Positions 33,077 through 42,267 of a DNA stretch of 64,000 nucleotides are shown one piece after another (the first letter of the stretch is position 1; every line of letters starts with the position of its first letter). The DNA lies in the NCBI RefSeq assembly GCF_000718775.1, contig NZ_JOCB01000011.1, forward strand, positions 49,985 through 113,984. The letters run 5' to 3'. The DNA comes from Streptomyces sp. NRRL S-31 (lineage in GTDB: Bacteria; Actinomycetota; Actinomycetes; Streptomycetales; Streptomycetaceae). The notes under the pieces were generated by a model. That model saw only the letters and a list, made by a program, of their open reading frames with translations. It did no database searches and was not told the DNA's origin. Position numbers and translations under genes: made by a program.

Positions 33077-33420
33077 CCTTACGGAGCCTCGCGGTCGTGG
33101 AGGTCCACGGTCGTGGAGATCGTCTCCCCGCCTGGACATCTGCCGGTCACCATCCGTCCCCTTCGGGTACGCCCGCTGTCCCATTGGACATCACGCGTGG
33201 CGGGGTGGCGCGGAGGGAGTCCGTCCGACCCCAGACTGCTCCGAGCGGTACGACCGTGGGCCCCTTCCGCGGCCCCACGGCACGCCGTCGGCGCCACGTC
33301 GTGGTGCCCGCACTTTATGTCATGTACCCAGCAATCCGGTGGTCGTGCGGCGTCCGCCGGTTCCGTCCTGCGCCGCTCCGGTTCCCGCTCGGCGCAGACA
33401 CCCGAAGGTGAGCGACCATC
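33077..33420 (+). promoter_or_regulatory. 344-base leader region of the amino-acid permease gene
   Basis: No gene is supported here. A 7-bp-stem hairpin (33254-33260 with 33274-33280, 13-base loop) could be a weak terminator or attenuator. The most AT-rich spot (around 33310-33325, CACTTTATGTCATG) may hold the promoter. An AAGGTGAG site precedes the ATG at 33421. Confidence 0.4.
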
Positions 33421-34896
33421 ATGAACGAACCTGTCACGACCACGACCGACGCCCCGAAACCCGCTGTCGCCGCGCCGGCCGCCACGGTCACCCACGTCGA
33501 CGCGGGTGACGCCGGTTACCACAAGGACCTGAAGTCCCGGCACGTCAACATGATCGCGGTGGGCGGTGCGATCGGCACGGGCCTCTTCCTCGGTGCCGGC
33601 GGCCGGATGCACGACGCGGGTCCGTCCCTCTTCATCGCGTACGCCGTGTGCGGCGTCTTCGCGTTCCTCGTCGTACGGGCGCTGGGCGAACTGGTGCTCC
33701 ACCGGCCCTCCTCCGGCGCGTTCGTCTCCTACTCGCGCGAGTTCATGGGGGAGAAGGGCGCGTACACGGCCGGCTGGCTCTACTTCGTCAACTGGGCCAC
33801 CACCGCCGTCGCCGACATCACGGCGGTGGCCACCTACGCCCACTTCTGGTCCGCCTTCTCCGACATCCCGCAGTGGGTGCTCGCCCTGATCGCCCTGGCC
33901 GTCGTGCTGGCGGCCAACCTGATCTCGGTGAAGTACTTCGGCGAGATGGAGTTCTGGTTCGCCGTGGTCAAGGTCTCGGCCCTGGTCCTCTTCCTGATCG
34001 TCGGCCTCTACCTGGTGATCACCCAGCACCACGTCGACGGCAACACCCCGGGCCTCGCCACCGTCACCGAGCACGGCGGTCTGTTCCCGCACGGGTGGAC
34101 GCCGATGCTGCTGCTGATCCAGGGAGTCGTCTTCGCCTACGCCGGCGTCGAGCTGTGCGGCATCGCGGCCGGCGAGACCGAGAACCCCGAGAAGATCATC
34201 CCGAAGGCCGTCAACTCCATCATGTGGCGCGTCGGGTTCTTCTACGTCGGGTCCGTCATCCTGCTCTCCCTGCTGCTGCCGTCCTCGGTCTACACCGCCG
34301 GTGAGAGCCCCTTCGTCACGGTCTTCACCAAGCTCGGCATCCCGGGCGCGGCCGACGTCATGAACCTCATCGTGCTGACCGCCGCCATGTCGAGCCTGAA
34401 CTCCGGTCTCTACTCGACCGGACGCATCCTGCGCTCCATGTCCCTGTCCGGCTCCGCCCCCCGCTTCACGGGCGTGATGAACCGGGGCGGAGTGCCGTAC
34501 GGCGGCATCCTGCTGACGGCCGGCTTCGGAGTCCTCGGCGTCGTCCTCAACTACGCGATGCCCGGCAAGGCCTTCGAGATCGTGATCAACTTCGCCTCCT
34601 TCGGCATCATCGGCACCTGGGGCATGATCATGATCTGTTCGCTGCTGTTCTGGAAGCGTTCCCAGGACGGCACCGTGACCCGCCCCGCGTTCCGGCTGCC
34701 CTGGGCCCCGTACACCCAGGTGGTCACCCTGGTCTTCCTCGCCTCGATCGTGGTGCTCATGTGGCAGGACGGCGGGGTCTCCCGCACCACCGTCGAGTGT
34801 CTCCCGCTGGTGATCGGTGCCCTGGTCGGCGGCTGGTTCGTGGTGCGGAGGAACGTTTCCTCGCAGGTGGCGGCCAACACGACGGGACAGGAGTGA
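33421..34896 (+). CDS. Amino-acid permease, AnsP/CycA-like (APC superfamily)
   Basis: The protein has 491 residues. A polar N-terminus of about 35 residues precedes the conserved first membrane segment 'NMIAVGGAIGTGLFLGAG'. 'SGAFVSYSREFMGEKGAYTAGWLYFVNW' and 'GVELCGIAAGETENPEKIIPKA' are classical amino-acid permease (GABA/Asn/D-Ser type) signatures. About 12 membrane segments can be counted. It imports neutral amino acids by proton symport. Sitting beside an NRPS cluster it might feed precursors such as Gly, Pro or Val, but AnsP-type carriers are also common housekeeping genes. It has its own leader and is not in an obvious operon. Confidence 0.88.
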   Translation: MNEPVTTTTDAPKPAVAAPAATVTHVDAGDAGYHKDLKSRHVNMIAVGGAIGTGLFLGAGGRMHDAGPSLFIAYAVCGVFAFLVVRALGELVLHRPSSGAFVSYSREFMGEKGAYTAGWLYFVNWATTAVADITAVATYAHFWSAFSDIPQWVLALIALAVVLAANLISVKYFGEMEFWFAVVKVSALVLFLIVGLYLVITQHHVDGNTPGLATVTEHGGLFPHGWTPMLLLIQGVVFAYAGVELCGIAAGETENPEKIIPKAVNSIMWRVGFFYVGSVILLSLLLPSSVYTAGESPFVTVFTKLGIPGAADVMNLIVLTAAMSSLNSGLYSTGRILRSMSLSGSAPRFTGVMNRGGVPYGGILLTAGFGVLGVVLNYAMPGKAFEIVINFASFGIIGTWGMIMICSLLFWKRSQDGTVTRPAFRLPWAPYTQVVTLVFLASIVVLMWQDGGVSRTTVECLPLVIGALVGGWFVVRRNVSSQVAANTTGQE

Positions 34897-34904
34897 CGGC
34901 TCGC

Positions 34905-34918
34905 TGTCCGAAAGGGCA
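34905..34918 (+). promoter_or_regulatory. Copy 2 of the CCGAAAGGGCA motif, in the 34897-35191 spacer
   Basis: TGTCCGAAAGGGCA begins 8 bases after the permease stop. The rest of this 295-base spacer up to the small peptide gene shows no gene; it must contain the promoter of that peptide gene. Confidence 0.4.
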
Positions 34919-35191
34919 CAGGGGGGAGCGGGACGCGCCGAGGGTGGTATCCGGTCGGATAGCTTCCGAGTGCGTCCGCTCGTCCCGGCCGATAGCGGAT
35001 GGGCTCCGGCACGAATCCTCCCTCGTGAACTGACCCACGGAAGGGCCGACGGACACAAGCGGGTGCCCGGTGCCGCACAACGGCGCCGGGCATTCGCCGG
35101 CCCGGTCCTCGGCGATCCGCCGGGATCCGGTCGTACGCACCTTGTCAAGTGCCCGGACCGGGCACGTCTCTCTCGATGAAAGGATTGGACC

Positions 35192-35341
35192 ATGCGACGC
35201 AATGTCCGTATGCGCCTGGGCGTGTGCCTGGGCGGTCTGTTCGCGGCAGCGCTGGCGTTCGGCACCGTGGCCGTGGTCGACGCCGTCGACAACCCCGGAA
35301 CCACGCACACCACCGCCACGGTCGGTTACCCGGGCTGGTGA
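35192..35341 (+). CDS. 49-residue exported small peptide, unknown function
   Basis: ATG 35192 is preceded by a GAAAGGA site at the right distance, and TGA lies at 35339-35341. The peptide has a basic start (MRRNVRMRLG), one hydrophobic stretch 'VCLGGLFAAALAFGTVAVV' and a short Thr-rich tail ending YPGW. This is a signal peptide or single-span anchor with a tiny extracellular part. A strong terminator with a T-run follows 68 bases later, supporting a discrete monocistronic unit. No family is recognised. It might be a membrane-attached micropeptide or a secreted peptide; a signalling role would be speculation. Confidence 0.65.
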   Translation: MRRNVRMRLGVCLGGLFAAALAFGTVAVVDAVDNPGTTHTTATVGYPGW

Positions 35342-35408
35342 CGACCGGTCTCCGCAGGGCCGAAAGGCGTGCCTGATCCCGGGCCCGCCCCTTCGGCGCG
35401 GGAGTCCT

Positions 35409-35460
35409 CCGGTGTGCGGGGCGGGGTACCTCCCCGGCACCCCCTCCGCACACCGGTTTT
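35409..35460 (+). terminator. Intrinsic terminator with T-run
   Basis: An 11-bp stem CCGGTGTGCGG (35409-35419) pairs with CCGCACACCGG (35446-35456) and is followed by TTTT. It ends the small-peptide transcript upstream of the P450. No other feature is seen in 35342-35619. Confidence 0.85.
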
Positions 35461-35619
35461 CCCGTGAAGGGCCGGACGACCACGGACCGCCGCCTGCCGA
35501 AACCCCGGCCGGCGCACCGCCCACCGCACGTGTGCGAAGGCCCGCGGTCCCCGTACGGCCGGGCACCCGCCCACCCCGCTCTCCCCCGCCCGCCCGCACC
35601 ACCCAAGGAGCTCCCACCC

Positions 35620-36819
35620 ATGACGACGGCCGGCATCCTCGACCTCGCCGCGCTGGGCGAGGACTTCGTCAACGACCCCTACCCGGTGTACGCGGCACTG
35701 CGCGAGACCGGTCCGGTGCACCGGGTGCGGGTACCCGAGGGCCACGAGGCGTGGCTCGTCGTCGGGTACGAGGCCGCGCGGGCCGCCCTCGCCGACCCCC
35801 GGCTCGCCAAGTCCTGGGACCGGGCCGCGCCGACCCTCTCCGTGGTACGGCCGGCCGCCGGCCCCAACATGCTCAACTCCGACCCGCCGGACCATGGACG
35901 GCTGCGCAAGCTGGTCGTCCGCGAGTTCACCCCGCGCCGCGTCGAAGCACTCGCCCCGCGCGTCGAGGAACTCACCGGGACGCTGCTCGACGCGATGCTC
36001 GCGCGCCCCGACGGACGCGCCGACCTCGTCGAGGCCCTGTCGTTCCCGCTGTCCATGGCGGTGATCTGCGAACTCCTCGGCGTGCCCGAGCTGGACCGGG
36101 TCGCGTTCCGCACCTGGACCACCGACGTGTTCTCGCACCCCGACCCGTCGGCGCGCCGGAAGGCGAGCCAGGAGATGGGCGCCTACCTGGCCCGGCTGCT
36201 GGACGACAAGCGCCGCGCCCCCGGCGACGACCTGATGAGCGCCCTGGTCCGCACCAGCGACGACGACGGCGACCGGCTCAGTCCCGAGGAACTCGTCGGC
36301 ACCGCCTGGCTGCTGCTGGTGGCCGGCCATGAGACCACCGCCAACCTGATCTCGAACGGCGTGCTGGCGCTGCTCACCCACCCCGCGCAACTGGCCGACC
36401 TGCGCGCGGACATGACCCTCCTCGACGCGGCGGTGGAGGAGATGCTGCGGTACGACGGACCGGTGGAGGCGGCCACGTACCGCTTCACCACCGAACCCGT
36501 CGACATCGGCGGCACGGTGATCCCGGGCGGCGGCGAACTGGTCCTGGTCGTCGTCGCCGACGCCGACCGCGACCCGGCGCGCTTCGCCGACCCCGGCCGC
36601 TTCGACATCCGCCGCCCCGAGCGAGGCCACATCGCCTTCGGCCACGGCATCCACTACTGCCTCGGCGCCCCGCTCGTCCGCCTGGAGGCACGCATCGCGG
36701 TCCGGGCCCTGCTGGACCGCTGCCCCGGCCTCGCCCTGGACACCGACCCGGCGGCCGTGACCTGGCGCGCCGGCATGCTCGTGCACGGCCCCCGGCGGCT
36801 GCCGGTGCGGTGGGTGTGA
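35620..36819 (+). CDS. Cytochrome P450 (bacterial class I)
   Basis: The protein has 399 residues. ATG 35620 is chosen for the AAGGAG site 10 bases upstream; the longer in-frame extension is Pro/Arg-rich and not P450-like. The I-helix oxygen-binding motif AGHETT lies at residues 235-240, ExxR (EMLR) near 272, and the heme-binding 'FGHGIHYCLGA' has its thiolate Cys at residue 347. It is a soluble enzyme that needs a ferredoxin and reductase, neither encoded here. P450s of this general type hydroxylate natural products, so it may tailor the peptide-polyketide of the NRPS cluster. As I recall, some detoxin/rimosamide clusters carry P450s. Involvement is an inference from position. Confidence 0.92.
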   Translation: MTTAGILDLAALGEDFVNDPYPVYAALRETGPVHRVRVPEGHEAWLVVGYEAARAALADPRLAKSWDRAAPTLSVVRPAAGPNMLNSDPPDHGRLRKLVVREFTPRRVEALAPRVEELTGTLLDAMLARPDGRADLVEALSFPLSMAVICELLGVPELDRVAFRTWTTDVFSHPDPSARRKASQEMGAYLARLLDDKRRAPGDDLMSALVRTSDDDGDRLSPEELVGTAWLLLVAGHETTANLISNGVLALLTHPAQLADLRADMTLLDAAVEEMLRYDGPVEAATYRFTTEPVDIGGTVIPGGGELVLVVVADADRDPARFADPGRFDIRRPERGHIAFGHGIHYCLGAPLVRLEARIAVRALLDRCPGLALDTDPAAVTWRAGMLVHGPRRLPVRWV

Positions 36820-36835
36820 CCCGCGCACCGCTACG

Positions 36836-36960
36836 AGGAACGGGAGCATGGGAACGGGCGCTGGAAGACCAGGAAACGGAGCGGAGGAACAGGAGCAGAG
36901 GAAACGGGAGCAGAGGAAACGGGAGCGGAGGAACAGGAGCAGAGGAAACGGACGTAGCGG
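36836..36960 (+). repeat. Intergenic polypurine repeat tract
   Basis: Almost pure A/G on the plus strand, built from imperfect repeats of AGGAAACGGGAGCAG-like and GGAGGAACAGG-like units of about 15 bp. It has no coding potential. The purine/pyrimidine strand asymmetry could allow triplex or H-DNA. It lies in the 460-base gap between the P450 and the binding-protein gene. Confidence 0.8.
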
Positions 36961-37014
36961 AACGGGTGTAAGTGCAGAACGGCTGCCTCTTCGGACAGGG
37001 CGTCCGGGGACGTC

Positions 37015-37037
37015 ACGTCCGGTGACCCACCGGACGT
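37015..37037. terminator. Hairpin with 10-bp stem
   Basis: ACGTCCGGTG (37015-37024) pairs perfectly with CACCGGACGT (37028-37037) around a 3-base loop. It lies 196 bases after the P450 stop, so it could be its terminator or an attenuator of the downstream gene. Confidence 0.5.
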
Positions 37038-37044
37038 AGAGTGC

Positions 37045-37078
37045 TCCCGGTCGGATTTTCCCGATCTGCTTTTCCCGG
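37045..37078 (+). promoter_or_regulatory. Pyrimidine-rich element resembling the 30635-30760 repeat
   Basis: Two units close to GGTCGGATTTTCCC and CCCGATCTGCTTTTCCC resemble the units in the leader of the carbamoyltransferase gene. A shared regulatory element between the two clusters is possible. Confidence 0.45.
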
Positions 37079-37151
37079 GCACTCCCGACGCGCTCTCCCG
37101 GTGAGAGCGCCGCCCTTATCCCCCCTGTGATCCACCGCAGTCCCTCAACGG

Positions 37152-37182
37152 CCCGGAATTCCCCCCAGGTCCCGGAATTCCC
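37152..37182 (+). promoter_or_regulatory. Direct repeat of CCCGGAATTCCC
   Basis: The 12-mer CCCGGAATTCCC occurs at 37152-37163 and 37171-37182, 19 bp apart (about two helical turns), each containing a GGAATTCC palindrome. The pair lies about 100 bases before the start of the binding-protein gene and has the look of a dimeric operator or activator site. Confidence 0.55.
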
Positions 37183-37279
37183 TTCCGGTCCGGGCTTTTC
37201 CATGCGGTGCCGGACCGACCCCTGCCCGAAAAGCGCGGCCGGTCCACGGATCAGCGAGAACCAAGACGAGGCACATGCG

Positions 37280-38848
37280 GTGAACAAGCTCAACCAGTGG
37301 CCGGCCCGGCTCGCCCCCGCCGGACTGGCCCTCGCTCTGCTGACAGGGTGTACCGCCCTCGACGACGAGAGCCCCCGCGTGGTGGTCGGCATGTCCGACG
37401 GCGTACTGGCCACGGACCCGGCCTCCGGCTACGACCCCGGCTCCTGGCTGCTGTTCAACAACGTCTTCCAGTCGTTGCTCAGCTTCCCCGCCGGAGGCAC
37501 CGAGCCCGAGCCCGACGCCGCCAAGTCGTGCTACTTCACGGACGGCCGTGCCCAGGTCTTCCGGTGTGTCCTCAAGGACGGTCTGCGGTTCAGCAACGGG
37601 GACCGCCTGACCGCCGAGGACGTCAAGTTCTCCTTCGACCGCACCCTGCGGATCGACGACGCGGCCGGTCCGGCGGTCATGCTGAGCACGCTGGACCGGA
37701 TCGAGACGCCGAACGCCAAGACCGTCGTCTTCAGGCTGAAGGTTCCCGACGCCACCTTCCCCAGCAAGATCGCCTCCGGCGCGGGCTCCATCGTGGACCA
37801 CCGGCAGTACGACCCGGGGGAGCTGCGCACGGACGGCGAGGCGGTCGGTTCCGGCCCCTACAAGCTGGACAGCTTCGACAAGGGCGAGGCGGTCTTCTCG
37901 GTCAACGAGCGGTACCGGGGCAACGCCAGGATCAAGAACACCGGCGTCCGGCTGAGGTTCTTCCGCGGCGACCAGACCGCCCTGGAACAGGCCCTGGTGG
38001 ACGGCCGGGTGGACGTCGCCTACCGCGGTCTGACCGCCCAGGACATCTCCGACATCGACCTCCAGACCGGGAAGAAGGACGTCGACGTCGTCGAGGGCAG
38101 CAGCGCGGAGGTCCAGCACCTGGTCTTCAACATGGACGACCCCGTCGCCGGGAAGCTCTCGGTGCGCAGGGCCATCGCCTATGTGCTCGACCGTGACGCC
38201 CTGGTCAAGGAGGTCTACCGGGACACCGCGATCCCGCTGTACTCGATCGTCCCGGCCGGCATCGGCGGCCACACCACGGCCTTCTTCGACCGGTACGGCG
38301 GCCGGCCCTCCAAGGAACGGGCCGCCGAGGCGCTGCGTGCCGACGGGATCACCGCCAAGGTGAAGCTGACCCTCTGGTCCACGCCGATCCGCTACGGCCC
38401 GGCCACGGACCAGGAGATGGAGGCGATCGCCGGGCAGCTCAACGCCAGCGGGCTGTTCGACGCCGACGTGAAGTCCGTGCCGTTCGACCGGTACGAGAAG
38501 GACATCGCCGCGGGGAGGTACGGCGTCTACGTCAAGGGCTGGGTGCCGGACTACCCCGACGCCGACAACTTCACCGCCCCCTTCTTCGGCAAGGGCAACG
38601 TGCTGGGCAACCACTACGAGAACAGCACCATCACCGGCGATCTGATCCCGCGCACCGCCGCCGAGAGCCACCGTACGGACGCCGACGGAACGTTCGGCGA
38701 GATCCAGGACATCGTGGCCCAGCAGATCCCCGTCCTGCCGGTGTGGCAGGCCAAGCAGTACGCGGTCGTCCGCGACGGCGTCCACGGCGTCGACTACTGC
38801 CTGGACCCCTCCACGGTGTTCCGGTTCTGGGAGATCAGCAAGGACTGA
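37280..38848 (+). CDS. Family 5 solute-binding lipoprotein (oligopeptide/dipeptide ABC type)
   Basis: The 522-residue protein starts at GTG 37280, because this start puts a lipoprotein signal at the N-terminus: a basic stretch, the hydrophobic 'LALALLTGC' and lipobox Cys24. The mature part has SBP-5 features: 'LKDGLRFSNGDRLTAEDVKFSFDRTL', 'VRRAIAYVLDRDALVKEVY' and 'GWVPDYPDADNF', as in OppA/DppA. It should sit on the outer face of the membrane and capture a peptide or similar ligand. No permease or ATPase genes accompany it here, so it is an orphan receptor. It ends at a strong hairpin facing the convergent NRPS gene. A role in sensing or re-uptake of the cluster product is speculative. Confidence 0.9.
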   Translation: MNKLNQWPARLAPAGLALALLTGCTALDDESPRVVVGMSDGVLATDPASGYDPGSWLLFNNVFQSLLSFPAGGTEPEPDAAKSCYFTDGRAQVFRCVLKDGLRFSNGDRLTAEDVKFSFDRTLRIDDAAGPAVMLSTLDRIETPNAKTVVFRLKVPDATFPSKIASGAGSIVDHRQYDPGELRTDGEAVGSGPYKLDSFDKGEAVFSVNERYRGNARIKNTGVRLRFFRGDQTALEQALVDGRVDVAYRGLTAQDISDIDLQTGKKDVDVVEGSSAEVQHLVFNMDDPVAGKLSVRRAIAYVLDRDALVKEVYRDTAIPLYSIVPAGIGGHTTAFFDRYGGRPSKERAAEALRADGITAKVKLTLWSTPIRYGPATDQEMEAIAGQLNASGLFDADVKSVPFDRYEKDIAAGRYGVYVKGWVPDYPDADNFTAPFFGKGNVLGNHYENSTITGDLIPRTAAESHRTDADGTFGEIQDIVAQQIPVLPVWQAKQYAVVRDGVHGVDYCLDPSTVFRFWEISKD

Positions 38849-38856
38849 TCCGCAGC

Positions 38857-38898
38857 CGTTCCGGTGCCCCGAGCCGCACGTCCCGGGGCACCGGAACG
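38857..38898 (+). terminator. Intrinsic terminator of the binding-protein gene
   Basis: A perfect 15-bp stem (38857-38871 with 38884-38898) with a 12-base loop starts 9 bases after the stop codon. Confidence 0.85.
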
Positions 38899-38964
38899 TG
38901 CGCGCGTCCCCACCGCAGTCGCCGCCCCCGGCAGCCATCCGCCGCGGCCGCCACCGCGCCTGCC

Positions 38965-38998
38965 GCCGGGGCCGCCGTCCTCCGACGGCGGCCCCGGC
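38965..38998 (-). terminator. Intrinsic terminator of the convergent NRPS gene
   Basis: A perfect 15-bp stem (38965-38979 with 38984-38998) with a 4-base loop lies 10 bases beyond the 3' end of the minus-strand NRPS. Confidence 0.8.
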
Positions 38999-39007
38999 CC
39001 CGGCGGG

Positions 39008-42007
39008 TCAGCCCCCCGCGCGCAGGTCGGCGACCACCGAGGCCAGTCCCCGGACGGTCGGTGCGTCGAAGAAGGCCAGCAGCGGTACCTCGACGCCCAG
39101 CCGCTCGTGGATGCGCGCCGAGATCCGGGCCACCGTGACCGAATGGCCGCCGAGGTCGAAGAGATCCTCGGTGTCGCCCACGTCCGGCACCCGCAGCACC
39201 TCGCACCAGATCCGCCGTACCGACTCCAGCGGGTCCGCCGGGTCTTCCGGGTCCGCCCCGGCCGTGGATTCGGTCCCGGTCACGGGGTCCGTTCCGGTCA
39301 CGGGGTCCGTTCCGGTTTCCTCCGGTGGTGCCGGGAGCGCCGCGCGGTCGAGTTTGCCGTTCGGGGTGGTCGGCAGGCCGCCGAGGACGACGAACGCCTC
39401 GGGCACCATGTACGCCGGGAGCGCCGCCGCCAGCGCGCGCCTCAGCTCGCCCGGGTCCACCCCGCCGACGACGTAACCCACCAGCCTGCCCTCCCGCACC
39501 GCGGCGGCGGCCTGGCGCACCCCGGGCACGGCGAGCAGCCGGCCCTCGATCTCGCCCAGCTCGATCCGGTAGCCCCTGAGCTTGACCTGGTCGTCGGTGC
39601 GGCCGAGGAACTCCAGCCGCCCGTCGTCGAGTCGCCGCACCTGGTCCCCGGTCCGGTACATACGGCTGCCCGGCGCCCCGAAGGGATCGGACGGGAACCG
39701 CTCCCGGTCCAGCTCCGGCCGGCCGAGGTAGCCGCGGGCGAGCCCGGCGCCGGCGAGGTAGAGGTCGCCGGGGGTGCCGTCCGGCACGGGCGACAGGCGC
39801 CCGTCGAGCACGTAGGCCCGGGTGTTGGCCAGCGGGCGGCCGATCGTCACCCGCTCCGGCTCGGGACCGATCTCGTCCGCCGTGGCCCAGACGGTCGCCT
39901 CGGTCGGGCCGTACAGGTTGACGAGTCTGCCGACCCTCGGGCGCAGCCGCCGGGCCAGTGCCAGGGGCAGTGCCTCGCCGCCGGTGATCGCGGTGATCCC
40001 GGGCGCGGTGAACCCGGCGTCCAGGAGCATCGTCCAGCCGGTCGGGGTCGCCTGCATGTGGGTGACCCGCTCGCGGTCGATCAGCTCGCGCAGCGCCGAC
40101 CCGTCACGCGTCCGGGTCCCGCCCGCCACGACCACCGTGCCGCCGGTGACCAGCGGCAGGAAGAACTCCGGGACGGACATGTCGAACGCCGCCGAGGCCG
40201 CCGCCAGCCAGCGGTCACCCGGCCGGCAGTCCAGCAGGTCGCGCATCGACAGCAGCAGGCTGACCAGTGACCCGTGCTCGATCCGCACGCCCTTGGGACG
40301 GCCGGTCGAGCCGGAGGTGTAGATGACGTAGACCAGGTCGTCCGGGGACGGGGACACCGCCGGGGACGGCGCCGGGGCCGGGACGGGTGCGGGTGCCGGT
40401 GACGCGGCGGGCGGTGCGGGGTCCTCGGTGGCGGCCGACAGCTCGGCGTCCCCCAGTTCACCGGCGGCGCGGGAGTCCGCGACGATGAACTCCAGCCGTT
40501 CCGCCGGGTACTCCGGGTCGAGGGGAAGATAGGCCGCTCCGGCCTTCAGGACACCGAGCAGCCCGGCCGGCAGCGCCTCCGTCCGGCCGGCCCGTACCGC
40601 GACGAGGTCCCCGGGACCGATGCCCCGGCCGCGCAGCCGGCCGGCGATCCGGGTGGCGGCGGCGTCCAACTGCGCGTAGGTGAGCCGCCGGCCCTCATGG
40701 ACGACGGCGACCGCGTCGGGCCTGCGGGCTACCTGCTCCGCGAACAGTTCCGGGACGGTCGCCGGGGGGCGGCGGACGGCCGTGCCGTCGTGCTCCGCGA
40801 GCGACCGGTCCCCCTCCGTTTCCTCTGTCCCATCTATCCCCTTCGTCTCCTCTGCCGCCTCCTGCGGCTCCTCCCGCTCCGGCGCGGCCAGTTCGGCCAG
40901 CACGGTGTCCGGGTCGGTCGCGACGCGGGTCAGCACCGACAGCCAGTGCCGGCCCACGCACCGGACGTCGTCGCCGGTCAGCGCGTGCGAGGGGTACCGG
41001 AACACCGCGTCGATACCGTCCGGACCGTCCAGCAGAGAGAGGTCGAGGGTGTGGCGGACGGCGGCAGTGCGCAGCCCCCGGTCCACCGTGGCGACGACGC
41101 CGGGGAAGTGCGGCGCCGGACTCGAGCGGTGGTAGGAGAGGTGGACGGCGGCCGGCGGCGTCCGCACCCCGGCGCGGGCCGGCGGCACGTCGCGCACCCG
41201 GTGCAGCGCGCGCAGTCCGGAGCCGACCGCGCGGGCGAACTCCGCGAACGGTGTGTCGTCGCGCGGGGCGGAGGAGAAGGGCAGCTCGTTGACGAGGGCA
41301 CCGATGCGTGCGTGCTCCCCGGGGGCGCGCGTGTCGAAATCGAGGGCGGTGACCGGCGCCGCCTCGCCCTGCCGGAACAGGACGGCGTGCACGGACGCCA
41401 CCAGCAGCGCGTACGGGGTGACGCCGATGCGCTCGGCCACGCCGTGGAGGGCGTCCCGCAGCGCCGCCGGGACCCGCACCTCCGCCGTCGCGCCCGCCCG
41501 TGCGTCCTGCGTCTCCTCCGCGTTCCGCGCGTCCCGCGCGTTCTTCATGTCCTGTGTGTCCCGCGTGCCCGCCGGGTCCCGGACCGCCCCGGCCGGCCGG
41601 GTGAGCGGCGGGCCGTCGCCGACCGGGTGCTCCGCCCAGTACCGACGCGCGAGCGGCAGCGCGGCGGTGATCCGCTGCTCCTCGTTCCCGGCGGGGGCGA
41701 GTTCCGGCAGGCCGGGGTCGGTGCCCCGCACCTCCGCGCGGTGGAACGCGGCGAGATCGCTCACGAACACGTCCACCGACCTCTGGTCGAAGACCCGCCG
41801 GGAGGCGACGACCAGCAGCCGGTGCTCGTCCGCGCCGACCCGCTCCAGCACCGGACGGCACGGCGGACCGCCGGCGAGGGCCGGGTGCCTGCGCAGTACG
41901 GCGGCGCAGGCGCGGTCCAGCGCGGCGGCGTCCAGGTCGCCGTGGAAGTGGACGGAGAACGACAGGCGGTGCTCGGCACCATCCTCGTCGGGCAACGCAT
42001 CGGGCAT
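39008..42007 (-). CDS. NRPS module C*-A-T, glycine-like adenylation code
   Basis: The protein has 999 residues. Residues 1-330 form a condensation-like domain that starts late in the fold (no N-terminal QxRLW) and whose HHxxxDG motif is replaced by S-R-R-V-F-D-Q near residue 68, so normal condensation chemistry is doubtful. The adenylation domain (about 420-905) has '[11 protein letters not shown]' and 'YGPTEATVW'. My specificity read-out is D-M-P-Q-I-G-L-V-W-K, closest to the Gly codes I know (DILQLGLIWK). A carrier domain with LGGHS (Ser near 953) ends the protein. No release domain follows, so its product is passed to another protein. Transcribed divergently from the main NRPS genes, it fits the extra glycine module that distinguishes rimosamides from detoxins (inference). 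Confidence 0.88.
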   Translation of the reverse strand: MPDALPDEDGAEHRLSFSVHFHGDLDAAALDRACAAVLRRHPALAGGPPCRPVLERVGADEHRLLVVASRRVFDQRSVDVFVSDLAAFHRAEVRGTDPGLPELAPAGNEEQRITAALPLARRYWAEHPVGDGPPLTRPAGAVRDPAGTRDTQDMKNARDARNAEETQDARAGATAEVRVPAALRDALHGVAERIGVTPYALLVASVHAVLFRQGEAAPVTALDFDTRAPGEHARIGALVNELPFSSAPRDDTPFAEFARAVGSGLRALHRVRDVPPARAGVRTPPAAVHLSYHRSSPAPHFPGVVATVDRGLRTAAVRHTLDLSLLDGPDGIDAVFRYPSHALTGDDVRCVGRHWLSVLTRVATDPDTVLAELAAPEREEPQEAAEETKGIDGTEETEGDRSLAEHDGTAVRRPPATVPELFAEQVARRPDAVAVVHEGRRLTYAQLDAAATRIAGRLRGRGIGPGDLVAVRAGRTEALPAGLLGVLKAGAAYLPLDPEYPAERLEFIVADSRAAGELGDAELSAATEDPAPPAASPAPAPVPAPAPSPAVSPSPDDLVYVIYTSGSTGRPKGVRIEHGSLVSLLLSMRDLLDCRPGDRWLAAASAAFDMSVPEFFLPLVTGGTVVVAGGTRTRDGSALRELIDRERVTHMQATPTGWTMLLDAGFTAPGITAITGGEALPLALARRLRPRVGRLVNLYGPTEATVWATADEIGPEPERVTIGRPLANTRAYVLDGRLSPVPDGTPGDLYLAGAGLARGYLGRPELDRERFPSDPFGAPGSRMYRTGDQVRRLDDGRLEFLGRTDDQVKLRGYRIELGEIEGRLLAVPGVRQAAAAVREGRLVGYVVGGVDPGELRRALAAALPAYMVPEAFVVLGGLPTTPNGKLDRAALPAPPEETGTDPVTGTDPVTGTESTAGADPEDPADPLESVRRIWCEVLRVPDVGDTEDLFDLGGHSVTVARISARIHERLGVEVPLLAFFDAPTVRGLASVVADLRAGG

Positions 42008-42267
42008 GGAAAAGGTCCTGTCACCGTCAAGGGATTACGAACTGGATCTGCCTGATCTTCGCCGCCTCGGCAATTATGTCGCGATATTCGGCCGACCCTG
42101 CCCGAACGCCCGATCCATGTGCCCGAAAAGCCATTGACCGGTACTCCGGGCCGACCAATGATTCGGTGTGTCGACGGCGTCCGAAAACAGCTGTCCGAAT
42201 TCTTCCCACCGTCCTTCACGTGCGCCATCGCACACGAAGCGGACCACCCCGAGGGGAAAACCCGGCC
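42008..42267. promoter_or_regulatory. Divergent promoter region between the two NRPS transcripts
   Basis: This 260-base, comparatively AT-rich spacer must carry promoters in both directions. In-frame extension of the right-hand NRPS upstream to 42076 is possible, but codon bias and content there look non-coding. AT-rich hexamers near 42072-42092 (AATTATGTCGCGATATTC) are candidates for promoter elements. Confidence 0.6.

Noticed and set aside
33079..35319. Long minus-strand ORF opposite the amino-acid permease
   Set aside because: Asp/Gly/Glu/His-rich antisense translation. The plus-strand permease is unambiguous.
35464..35619. N-terminal extension of the P450
   Set aside because: Arg/Pro-rich and beginning just after a terminator. 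The AAGGAG site favours ATG 35620.
42076..42267. N-terminal extension of the Phe NRPS upstream of 42268
   Set aside because: The 64 extra codons lack coding bias, have no homology-like features before the C domain, and occupy the divergent promoter region.
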